Made by a program: the position numbers and the translations under genes. Positions 1 to 5,226 of a stretch of DNA of 9,294 nucleotides are shown piece after piece (the stretch's first letter is position 1; every line of letters begins with the position of its first letter). The stretch is from Pseudomonadota bacterium (lineage in GTDB: Bacteria > Pseudomonadota > Gammaproteobacteria > Xanthomonadales > Xanthomonadaceae): the NCBI GenBank assembly GCA_023392975.1, contig JAEWNA010000049.1, positions 1 through 9,294 on the forward strand, read 5' to 3'. The notes beneath the pieces are model-generated. The model saw nothing but the letters and a program-made list of their open reading frames with translations. It was not told the origin of the DNA and made no database searches.

Positions 1-17
1 GGCGACGGCGGGACGGC

Positions 18-46
18 TCGCTTTCGCGCCGCATGGCCGCTAGAAT
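18..46 (+). promoter_or_regulatory. Candidate promoter for tRNA-Ser(GGA)
   Basis: TAGAAT at 41-46 matches the sigma70 -10 consensus at 5 of 6 positions and lies 42 bases before the mature tRNA 5' end, leaving room for a short 5' leader removed by RNase P. The matching -35 position (18-23, TCGCTT) is poor, so the call rests on the -10 box and its placement. Confidence 0.35.
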
Positions 47-88
47 TCACGACCCCGCGCCGCGTGCAGCGATGTCCGGCCGGGACCC

Positions 89-181
89 GGAGAGGTGTCC
101 GAGTGGTTGAAGGAGCACGCCTGGAAAGTGTGTAAGCGTCTAAACCGCGCTTCGGGGGTTCGAATCCCCCTCTCTCCGCCA
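89..181 (+). tRNA. tRNA-Ser (anticodon GGA)
   Basis: A 93-nt class II tRNA. The acceptor stem GGAGAGG (89-95) pairs with TCTCTCC (171-177) with one G-T wobble, followed by discriminator G178 and an encoded CCA (179-181). The anticodon stem is CACGC (116-120) with GTGTG (128-132), closing the loop CTGGAAA, so the anticodon is GGA (123-125), which reads UCC and UCU serine codons. A long variable arm lies between the anticodon stem and the GGTTCGAATCC T arm, as expected for tRNA-Ser. Open frames across this locus are artefacts of tRNA sequence. Confidence 0.97.
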
Positions 182-236
182 AGTTTCAGGAATTCGCAAA
201 CTCCGAATCGTCGCCGACACGAGGCGAAGCGATGGA

Positions 237-344
237 GAGGGGGTGAGAACCCCCGCGGGTTCGACGGATCGGCAGGATTGCCGATCCGCACGGCGAAGCC
301 GCCCGCAGGGCGAGGTACAGGGATGTACCGAGTGAATCCCCCTC
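237..344 (+). ncRNA. Structured RNA element with a perfect CsrA/RsmA site
   Basis: This 108-nt stretch between tRNA-Ser and 4.5S RNA folds into a compact multibranch structure. An outer stem GAGGGGG (237-243) pairs with CCCCCTC (338-344). Inside are a perfect 10-bp hairpin (265-274 with 279-288, loop GGAT), two small hairpins (291-294/298-301 and 302-304/308-310, adjoining), and a 6-bp hairpin (314-319 with 324-329, loop GGGA). The last contains GTACAGGGATGT at 315-326, matching all 12 positions of the E. coli CsrA SELEX consensus RUACARGGAUGU. Both larger hairpins expose GGA on the plus strand, the sense of the flanking RNA genes, so the element may be part of the tRNA-Ser transcript or a separate RNA. 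From memory, similar sequences recur in Xanthomonadaceae genomes and yield spurious ORFs; whether it is a dispersed repeat must be tested. The structure is well supported; its expression and function are inferred. Confidence 0.5.
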
Positions 345-401
345 CCGGGAGACGCGCAGGCTTCGCAGTTCCACACCAGCGTCGTTGACGCACGTCTATG
401 G

Positions 402-505
402 TGGCCCCGTCGGCCCCTCGCGACGCTAGGTCGAAAACCCCGCCAGGGCCGGAAGGCAGCAACGGTATCGACTGATGCGGGCGCCGAGGTCAGTCGGCGG
501 GGCCA
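402..505 (+). ncRNA. ffs: 4.5S signal recognition particle RNA (small bacterial type)
   Basis: This is the RNA scaffold that binds Ffh to form the particle targeting nascent inner-membrane proteins to FtsY and the translocon. The diagnostic apical domain is present at 447-465 (GGCCGGAAGGCAGCAACGG), carrying the GGAA tetraloop and the asymmetric AGCA side of the Ffh-binding symmetric/asymmetric loop. The two ends pair: TGGCCCC (402-408) with GGGGCCA (499-505), and the intervening sequence forms the long imperfect hairpin. The length of about 104 nt fits the short SRP RNA without an Alu domain. The exact ends are set by the pairing and may be off by a few bases. No convincing promoter is visible directly upstream, so it may be processed from a longer transcript that includes the preceding element. 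Confidence 0.9.
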
Positions 506-566
506 TCGCCATTCCCGGGGTTCGTTCCCGTCTCTGCCGGGCCGCTCGCCCTGCTATCGTGCCGCA

Positions 567-1070
567 ATGCATCCTCGTGTCGCCGACGCCCGCACCGTTG
601 CCATCGCTGCGCACGGCGACCAGACCTACGGGCCGCACCCGTACGCCTACCACCTCGATGCGGTCGCCGCGATCCTGGAACCCTACGGCCCCGTCGCCCA
701 GGTCGTCGGCTACCTGCACGACACCATCGAGGACACGGCGGTCACGCGCGAGGAAGTCGAAGCGCGGTTCGGCGCGGACGTCGCCGACTGCGTGGCGATC
801 CTGACCGACGAACCCGGACCGAACCGCAAGGCGCGCAAGCAGCTCACCTACGCGAAGATGGCGCGGGTCGATGTTTCGCTGGCACTCGCGCTCATCGCGA
901 AGGCCGCCGACCGCCTCGCCAACGTGCGGGCCTGCATCACGTCGGGCAACGACGGGATGCTGGCGATGTATCGCGACGAGCATGCCGCGTTCCGTCCCGC
1001 GGTGTTCCGCGACGGACTCTGCGACCCGCTCTGGGACGAACTCGACGCCCTGCTGGCAACGAGGACCTGA
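567..1070 (+). CDS. Small HD-domain protein, RelA/SpoT-type (p)ppGpp hydrolase-like
   Basis: A 167-aa protein consisting of a single HD metal-dependent phosphohydrolase domain of the RelA/SpoT hydrolase type. H29, the motif HDTIEDT (H51, D52, E55, D56) and D115-x3-N119 (in AADRLANV) match the Mn-binding and catalytic positions of SpoT/Rel and MESH1-type hydrolases. There is no synthetase, TGS or ACT domain, so it resembles a small alarmone hydrolase. Family members remove the 3'-pyrophosphate of (p)ppGpp, but some act on other nucleotides, so the substrate is inferred. No Shine-Dalgarno precedes ATG 567. A -10-like TATCGT (555-560) ends six bases before it, suggesting a leaderless mRNA. The gene runs toward moaE and its stop is 13 bases from the moaE stop. 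Confidence 0.85.
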   Translation: MHPRVADARTVAIAAHGDQTYGPHPYAYHLDAVAAILEPYGPVAQVVGYLHDTIEDTAVTREEVEARFGADVADCVAILTDEPGPNRKARKQLTYAKMARVDVSLALALIAKAADRLANVRACITSGNDGMLAMYRDEHAAFRPAVFRDGLCDPLWDELDALLATRT

Positions 1071-1083
1071 AGCCGCGCCGTCG

Positions 1084-1497
1084 TCAGGGATGCAGCCACG
1101 CCGCATCGCCCTCGGCGTAGCGTTCGTGTTTCCAGATCGGCACCCGCGCCTTCGTTTCGTCGATGATCCAGCGGCAGGCCGCGAACGCGGCGTCGCGGTG
1201 CGCGGCGCTGACGCCGACCCAGACCGCGAGATCGCCGACGGCCAGTTCGCCGACGCGATGGACGCAGGCGGCGTCGGCGATGGCGAAGCGTTCGAACGCC
1301 TCGTCGACGATCCGCGCGCCCTCGGCCTCGGCCAGCGCGACATAGGCTTCGTAGCGCAGGCCGAGCGCGGCACGACCGTCGTTGTGATCGCGCACCCAGC
1401 CCTCGAAGCTCGCGTAGGCGCCCGCCTCCGCGCGCAGCAGGCGCGCGCGCAGCGGCGCGATCTCGAACGGGACGTCGGTGATGGCGAAGCGGGTCAT
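1084..1497 (-). CDS. moaE: Molybdopterin synthase catalytic subunit MoaE
   Basis: A 137-aa protein matching MoaE, the large subunit of molybdopterin synthase. The cytosolic MoaD2-MoaE2 enzyme converts cyclic pyranopterin monophosphate to molybdopterin by transferring two sulfurs from the MoaD C-terminal thiocarboxylate. Family landmarks are FEGWVRDHNDG near the N-terminus, LRYEAY, HRVGELAVGDLAVWVGVSAAHRDAAFAACRWIIDETKARVPIWKHE, with the catalytic lysine region KARVPIWK. The start at 1497 is chosen because homology begins at MTRF and a GAAGAG sequence lies nine bases upstream; in-frame ATGs at 1506 and 1536 would add 3 or 13 residues. It is the last gene of the moa cluster. A 133-base gap holding a repeat separates it from moaD, unusual within an otherwise tight cluster. 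Confidence 0.95.
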   Translation of the reverse strand: MTRFAITDVPFEIAPLRARLLRAEAGAYASFEGWVRDHNDGRAALGLRYEAYVALAEAEGARIVDEAFERFAIADAACVHRVGELAVGDLAVWVGVSAAHRDAAFAACRWIIDETKARVPIWKHERYAEGDAAWLHP

Positions 1498-1531
1498 CTC
1501 GGACATCTCTTCAGCGTTGGATGCGTTGCCG

Positions 1532-1630
1532 TCCATGGCGTGACCTTCCCGGCGCGCGGATCGCCCGGCCCGTCCCTCCATGGCCGGGCATTCGCGGCCA
1601 CGCGCGGCAGGGCCACGCAGGCGTGACCAC
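1532..1630 (-). repeat. Intergenic repeat copy 1 with GGA hairpins (moaD-moaE gap)
   Basis: This gap sequence is clearly related to 2442-2539 in the moaA-moaC gap. Shared blocks include the minus-strand words CATGGA/CACGGA flanked by GCCCGGCC and GGCCGGGC, GGCCGCGAA, and a terminal GCCATGGA. Read as moa mRNA, the arms 1582-1589 and 1563-1570 form an 8-bp GC stem with loop AUGGAGGGACG, and 1528-1539 forms GCC-AUGGAC-GGC. Both loops expose GGA. The repeat begins directly after the moaD stop. It may be a dispersed palindromic intergenic element of REP type. Strand is given as that of the moa transcript. Confidence 0.7.
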
Positions 1631-1870
1631 TCACCCTCCGCTGACCGGCGGGATGAACGCGACTTCCGCGCCCTCGCCCGGCAGGTCGTCCCAGCGCGCG
1701 AACGCGCCGTCGACGGCCACGCGCAGGCGATCGACCGGCAGTGCGAAGCCATGCCGCGCCTGCAAAGCGAGGTACAGCGCGCGCAGGTCACCCTCATGCA
1801 CCACGGTTTCGCGATCGACGTCCGCGGCATCGCGCAGGCTGGCGAAGTACAGCACCGTCACCGTCGTCAT
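1631..1870 (-). CDS. moaD: Molybdopterin synthase sulfur-carrier subunit MoaD
   Basis: A 79-aa ubiquitin-fold sulfur carrier ending in PPVSGG, the diagnostic C-terminal Gly-Gly that MoeB adenylates and that is then thiocarboxylated to donate sulfur in molybdopterin synthase. The N-terminal TVLYFASLRDAADVDRE and the GEGAEVAFIPPVSGG tail are typical of MoaD. Its ATG overlaps the moaC stop as ATGA (1867-1870), implying translational coupling and subunit supply from the same message. Length is normal for the family (about 80 aa). Neither moeB nor other late-pathway genes are in the window. Confidence 0.95.
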   Translation of the reverse strand: MTTVTVLYFASLRDAADVDRETVVHEGDLRALYLALQARHGFALPVDRLRVAVDGAFARWDDLPGEGAEVAFIPPVSGG

Positions 1871-2388
1871 CGGCGGCCCTTCGGGGGCAAGCCGCCTTCG
1901 ATCTCGCCGAAATCGCGCTTCCCGCCGCGCTTGCCGCGCAGCTTCGCCGGGCCCAGCACGATGGCGTGCGACAGCGCCTTGCACATGTCGTAGACGGTGA
2001 GCGCGGCGACGGTGACGCCGGTCAGCGCTTCCATCTCGACGCCGGTGCGATGCACGGTCTTCACCGTGCACGTGATCTCCAGCGCACGCTCGGTCTTCCA
2101 GTCGATGGCGAAGCGGATGCCGTCGATCGGCAGCGGATGGCAGAACGGGATGAGCTCGTGCGTGCGCTTGACCGCCAGCGTGCCGGCGACGATCGCGGTG
2201 TCGACCACACCGCCCTTCGCGCTCTTGAGCCCGGAGGCCCGCAACTGCGCGGCGACGGTCGGCGGGAAGCTCACCCGGCACTCCGCGGTCGCGGTGCGCG
2301 CCGTCGCCACCTTCTCGGACACGTCCACCATGGCCGGGCGACCTTCGGCGTCGAGGTGGGTGAGGGACGACGGTGTCGAACGAGACAT
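1867..2388 (-). CDS. moaC: Cyclic pyranopterin monophosphate synthase MoaC
   Basis: A 173-aa protein strongly matching MoaC, which converts the MoaA product 3',8-cyclo-7,8-dihydro-GTP to cyclic pyranopterin monophosphate. Recognisable blocks in order are LTHLDAEGRPAMVDVSEK, KGGVVDTAIVAGTLAVKRTHELIPFCHPLPID, TVKTVHRTGVEMEALTGVTVAALTVYDMCKA and KRGGKRDFGE. These include the active-site KGGVVDTA/K-T-H-E-LIPFCHPL and GVEMEALTG stretches. The ATG at 2388 is chosen because homology starts there; an upstream in-frame extension runs into the intergenic repeat and looks non-coding. No clear Shine-Dalgarno is visible. It overlaps moaD by four bases and is separated from moaA by 151 bases containing repeat copy 2. 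Confidence 0.96.
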   Translation of the reverse strand: MSRSTPSSLTHLDAEGRPAMVDVSEKVATARTATAECRVSFPPTVAAQLRASGLKSAKGGVVDTAIVAGTLAVKRTHELIPFCHPLPIDGIRFAIDWKTERALEITCTVKTVHRTGVEMEALTGVTVAALTVYDMCKALSHAIVLGPAKLRGKRGGKRDFGEIEGGLPPKGRR

Positions 2389-2441
2389 GCGCGGGATTGA
2401 TTCAAGGACGCAGCGGCCGGGAGGCAAGCTTACCGCGGCCA

Positions 2442-2539
2442 TCCATGGCGCGACTTCGCCCACGCCGGGTCGCCCTGCCCGGCCCTCCGTGGCCGGGCGT
2501 TCGCGGCCGTGCGCGCCAGTGGCGCGCGAACACGACCGC
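2442..2539 (-). repeat. Intergenic repeat copy 2 with GGA hairpins (moaA-moaC gap)
   Basis: This is the second copy of the repeat at 1532-1630. In moa mRNA sense, 2491-2498 and 2477-2484 form an 8-bp GC stem around the six-base loop ACGGAG. 2438-2449 gives GCCA-UGGA-UGGC. The plus strand also has GCGCGCC-AGT-GGCGCGC at 2511-2527. Like copy 1 it starts immediately after a stop codon, here that of moaA, another protein ending in Gly-Gly. The ACGGA and AUGGA loops fit the ANGGA core of CsrA/RsmA sites. The compensated arms and conserved loops suggest the fold, not the sequence, is maintained. Confidence 0.7.
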
Positions 2540-3559
2540 TCACCCCCCCACCAGGAACATTTCGACGCGGCGTCGTGCCGGGCGGAGGCCGGCGCGCAAT
2601 TCGCTGTAGCGATCGCCGCGGACGCGCCAGAGTTCGGCGAGGCGACGGTCGAACATGCCATCGTCGACGAGCGCAGGCCGCAGGTCGGTGCCTTCGGCCG
2701 CGAACAGGCAGGTGAACAGGCGGCCATCGGCGGAGACGCGGGCGCGGTGGCAGTCGCCGCAGAACGGCGCGCTGATCGAACTCACGAAGCCGACCTCGCC
2801 GGCACCGTCGTCGAAGCCGTAACGCGCCGCCACTTCGCCGCGGTACTGCGGATCGAGCGCATGCAGCGGCCAGCGCGCGTGGATCGCGTCGCGCAGCTCG
2901 GCCGACGGCAACACGCGCGCGGCGTCCCAGCCGTTGCAGGTGCCCACGTCCATGTACTCGATGAAGCGCATCGTGTGGCCGCGCTCGCGTGCGAAGGCGA
3001 CGAGCGTCAGCACATCGGCGTCGTTGACGCCGCGCTGGACCACACAGTTGAGCTTGAGCCGCGTGAAGCCGGCGTCCTGCGCCGCGTCGATGCCGTGCAG
3101 GACGTCATCGAGGCGGCCGCGCCCGCCCGACAGCGCGGCGAAGCGCGCGGGATCGAGCGTATCGAGGCTGACCGTGAGCCGATGCAACCCGGCCTCGCGC
3201 AGGGCATGCGCCTGTGCGGCGAGCAGGCCGCCGTTGGTGGTGAGGGCGAGGTCGTCGAGGCCGTCGATCGTCACCAGGCGCGCGATCAGGTCGGGCAGTC
3301 CGCGACGCAGCAGCGGCTCACCGCCGGTGATGCGCAGCTTGCGCACGCCCGCGCGCACGAACCCGCGCACGAGGCGCTCGATCTCGTCGAACGACAGCCG
3401 CGACGCGGCATCGAGGCCGTGGTCTTCCGGCACGCGATCGGCCGGCATGCAGTACGGGCAGCGGAAATTGCAGGCCTCGATCACCGACAGGCGCAGGTCG
3501 CGCAGCGGGCGCCCGAGGGCGTCGCGCGGCGGGGCGGCGGGTTGCGGGACGGCATTCAT
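2540..3559 (-). CDS. moaA: GTP 3',8-cyclase MoaA (radical SAM)
   Basis: A 339-aa radical SAM enzyme that starts molybdenum cofactor synthesis by converting GTP to 3',8-cyclo-7,8-dihydro-GTP. The N-terminal CxxxCxxC (C30, C34, C37, in EACNFRCPYC) binds the SAM [4Fe-4S] cluster, and ITGGEPLLR (GGEP 79-82) is the SAM-binding motif. The C-terminal cluster that binds GTP uses C267, C270 and C284 (CGDC then FTC). The protein ends in Gly-Gly, as MoaA requires for activity. Length is normal. It starts 33 bases after the preceding hydrolase stop, so it is probably cotranscribed with it, and there is no space for the molybdenum cofactor riboswitch seen before enterobacterial moaA. A weak TACCCT lies seven bases before the ATG, so an internal leaderless promoter is possible. 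Confidence 0.97.
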   Translation of the reverse strand: MNAVPQPAAPPRDALGRPLRDLRLSVIEACNFRCPYCMPADRVPEDHGLDAASRLSFDEIERLVRGFVRAGVRKLRITGGEPLLRRGLPDLIARLVTIDGLDDLALTTNGGLLAAQAHALREAGLHRLTVSLDTLDPARFAALSGGRGRLDDVLHGIDAAQDAGFTRLKLNCVVQRGVNDADVLTLVAFARERGHTMRFIEYMDVGTCNGWDAARVLPSAELRDAIHARWPLHALDPQYRGEVAARYGFDDGAGEVGFVSSISAPFCGDCHRARVSADGRLFTCLFAAEGTDLRPALVDDGMFDRRLAELWRVRGDRYSELRAGLRPARRRVEMFLVGG

Positions 3560-3592
3560 CGTCGAGAGGGTACGCGGTTCACGCCTGACTGG

Positions 3593-4387
3593 TCAGCGAG
3601 CAACAGAGGCGGCATCACCGGCATCGGTTGCGTCGAACGGCTCCGCCCGCGCGGCCGTCGGTTCGGCCAGCGGCAGGGCCTCGCCCGGATCGGCGACGCG
3701 GTAACCGCGCGCCTTCAGCGCCTGGCCTTCGCCGGCACCGACGTAGTGGTACAGCACGCAGCGCGACAGTAGTTCGGCGTCGTATTCGCGTTCGAGGTCG
3801 GCGATGCCGCTGTGCGAGGGATTGCCGCGCAGCGCGCAGTCGTGGGCGACGAGTTCGCCGGCATCGGCCATCTTCGCCAGCGTCTCCGGGATCGGCCGGG
3901 TGTCGCCGGTCCACACCACGCTGCCGCGCAGGCGCAGGCCCCAGGCGGTGCGCGGCCAGTGGTGGCGGGCCTCGAACGTCTCCAGTCGCACGCCGTCGTG
4001 CCAGAAGGCGTCGCCGACCGGGATCACCTGGAACGCATCCCAGAAGTTCGCGCCGCCCTCGGCCAGCACGTTCGGGTAATCGCCGACGCGCTGGTGCAGC
4101 AGCGGCACCAGCGGCGCCGGCACGTAGATCCGCGGGCGTTCGCCATGGCCGCCGAACATCGCGTCGACGAACAGGCGCTCGAAACCGGCGACGTGGTCGA
4201 GGTGGGTGTGGGTGACGAACAGCGCCCGCGGCGCCTCGCCATAGTGCGCGAGGTAGGCGCTGAGGCCCTCGGCACCGCAGTCGATGGTCAGCCACGGCCG
4301 GCCATGACGCTCGATCGTCGCCATCGCCGACCCCAACTCGACCGCGGACGCGTTGCCGACGCCCTGGAACCGCAAAGCCCACGTCAT
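3593..4387 (-). CDS. Metallo-beta-lactamase-fold hydrolase (RNase Z/PqqB-like group)
   Basis: A 264-aa MBL-fold protein. THTHLDHVAGFERL contains the metal-binding HxHxDH motif (H60, H62, D64, H65). H142/H143, D162 in VVWTGDTR and H214 in VLYHYVG are plausible further metal ligands. The opening FQGVGNAS and the overall order of motifs resemble RNase Z, PqqB and related phosphodiesterases, not true beta-lactamases. There is no signal peptide, so it is probably cytosolic. The real substrate cannot be assigned. It lies 10 bases after kdkA and 33 bases before moaA. The start at 4387 is the first ATG of the conserved region; a longer in-frame extension overlaps kdkA and is not credible. The last 30 residues are Ala-rich, variable-looking sequence. 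Confidence 0.88.
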   Translation of the reverse strand: MTWALRFQGVGNASAVELGSAMATIERHGRPWLTIDCGAEGLSAYLAHYGEAPRALFVTHTHLDHVAGFERLFVDAMFGGHGERPRIYVPAPLVPLLHQRVGDYPNVLAEGGANFWDAFQVIPVGDAFWHDGVRLETFEARHHWPRTAWGLRLRGSVVWTGDTRPIPETLAKMADAGELVAHDCALRGNPSHSGIADLEREYDAELLSRCVLYHYVGAGEGQALKARGYRVADPGEALPLAEPTAARAEPFDATDAGDAASVAR

Positions 4388-4397
4388 GTCGTCGTGC

Positions 4398-5210
4398 CTA
4401 TGTGCCGCGCTGCCATTGCGCATCGTACGCGGCGCGCAGCGTGGCGTAATCCCGGTCGACCTCGGCTTCGCTGCGCGCGCCACGCAGCTTGTGCAGCGAG
4501 CGATGCAGGCGGGCGAGGTTCTTCTCGCGCCAGCCGGTGGCCGGGATGCGCAACGTGCCGCGGTCGAGGTCGATCGCCCAGCCCTTGCCCGCGGCGTCGA
4601 ACAGCAGGTTGTGGGCATTCAGATCGGCATGGTCCAGCCCGCCGCGGTGCAGTTTGGCGATCAGCCTGCCCGCCTGGGCCCAGGGCGCCGCCGCACCGCG
4701 CGCGGTGGCGAGATCGGCCAGCGAGGTGACGCCCTCGAGCCGTTCGAGCAGGAGGCCGGCGTAGTACCACGGGCCTTCGCGCCAATAGATCGCGGCAATC
4801 GGCATCGGCACCGGCAGCTTGCGGCGCTGCGCCTCACGCAGCAGGCGGAATTCGGCGAAGCTGCGGGTGCGGTTCGCGCCGCGCCAGAGGTAGCGGGCGC
4901 GGGTGAATTTCGCGACCAGTCCCCCGCGCAGGTACAGGCGCAGGACGGCCGGCCCGATGGCGGGGTGTTTCGTGCCCGGGACCGGGTCGCCCCCGCGTTC
5001 GCCGGCGATGAACCAGGCGCCGCCGCGCCCCCCGCTGCCGACGCGCTCGGCACGGTCGCCCCACCACCCCGGGTCGAACCACACCGGCAGCGCCGTCTTC
5101 GCGCCGGCTTGCCGCAGCAGCGAAGCGTCGAACAGAATCGCACCACCCGGCCCGGACCCGTCCGCGCTACGGAAAGGCGTCAGGCTCTCGCTGGCGTCGA
5201 AGGCGACCAT
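4398..5210 (-). CDS. kdkA: 3-deoxy-D-manno-octulosonic acid (Kdo) kinase
   Basis: A 270-aa protein of the KdkA/WaaP-like lipopolysaccharide kinase family, which phosphorylates Kdo in the lipid A inner core from ATP on the cytoplasmic face of the inner membrane. Family blocks are VGSGGRGGAWFI near residue 57 (glycine-rich nucleotide loop), LRLYLRGGLVAKFTRARYLWRGANRTRSFAEFRLL (K101 and E120 as likely ATP-lysine/helix-C residues), then the catalytic loop HADLNAHN (D196, N201) and IDLDRG (metal-binding D214). Phosphorylated Kdo replaces heptose-phosphate charge in organisms such as Haemophilus and Xanthomonas. ATG 5210 is kept because MVAFDASE is a typical start, although GGAAG abuts it without usual spacing. 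It is divergent from a heptosyltransferase only 16 bases away. Confidence 0.9.
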   Translation of the reverse strand: MVAFDASESLTPFRSADGSGPGGAILFDASLLRQAGAKTALPVWFDPGWWGDRAERVGSGGRGGAWFIAGERGGDPVPGTKHPAIGPAVLRLYLRGGLVAKFTRARYLWRGANRTRSFAEFRLLREAQRRKLPVPMPIAAIYWREGPWYYAGLLLERLEGVTSLADLATARGAAAPWAQAGRLIAKLHRGGLDHADLNAHNLLFDAAGKGWAIDLDRGTLRIPATGWREKNLARLHRSLHKLRGARSEAEVDRDYATLRAAYDAQWQRGT

Positions 5211-5226
5211 CTTCCGAGTCTATCAA

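Noticed and set aside
385..390. TTGACG as the -35 box of the 4.5S RNA gene
   Set aside because: It lies only about 12-17 bases before the mature 5' end, and no -10 box follows at 17 bases.
40..462. Open frames through tRNA-Ser and the 4.5S region, with GGERGIRTPEAR-like translation
   Set aside because: This is the typical spurious peptide obtained from the reverse strand of tRNA genes; the locus is explained by RNA genes.
2329..2345. CCATGGCCGGGCG resembling a third copy of the moa repeat
   Set aside because: It encodes the conserved GRPAMV segment of MoaC and lacks the second hairpin arm.
3560..3592. A molybdenum cofactor riboswitch before moaA
   Set aside because: The gap is only 33 bases, too short for the known aptamer.
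1997..3772. A 591-codon plus-strand open frame antisense to moaA and moaC
   Set aside because: It is an Arg/Ala/Val-rich shadow frame caused by strong GC codon bias; the opposite strand encodes unmistakable MoaA and MoaC.
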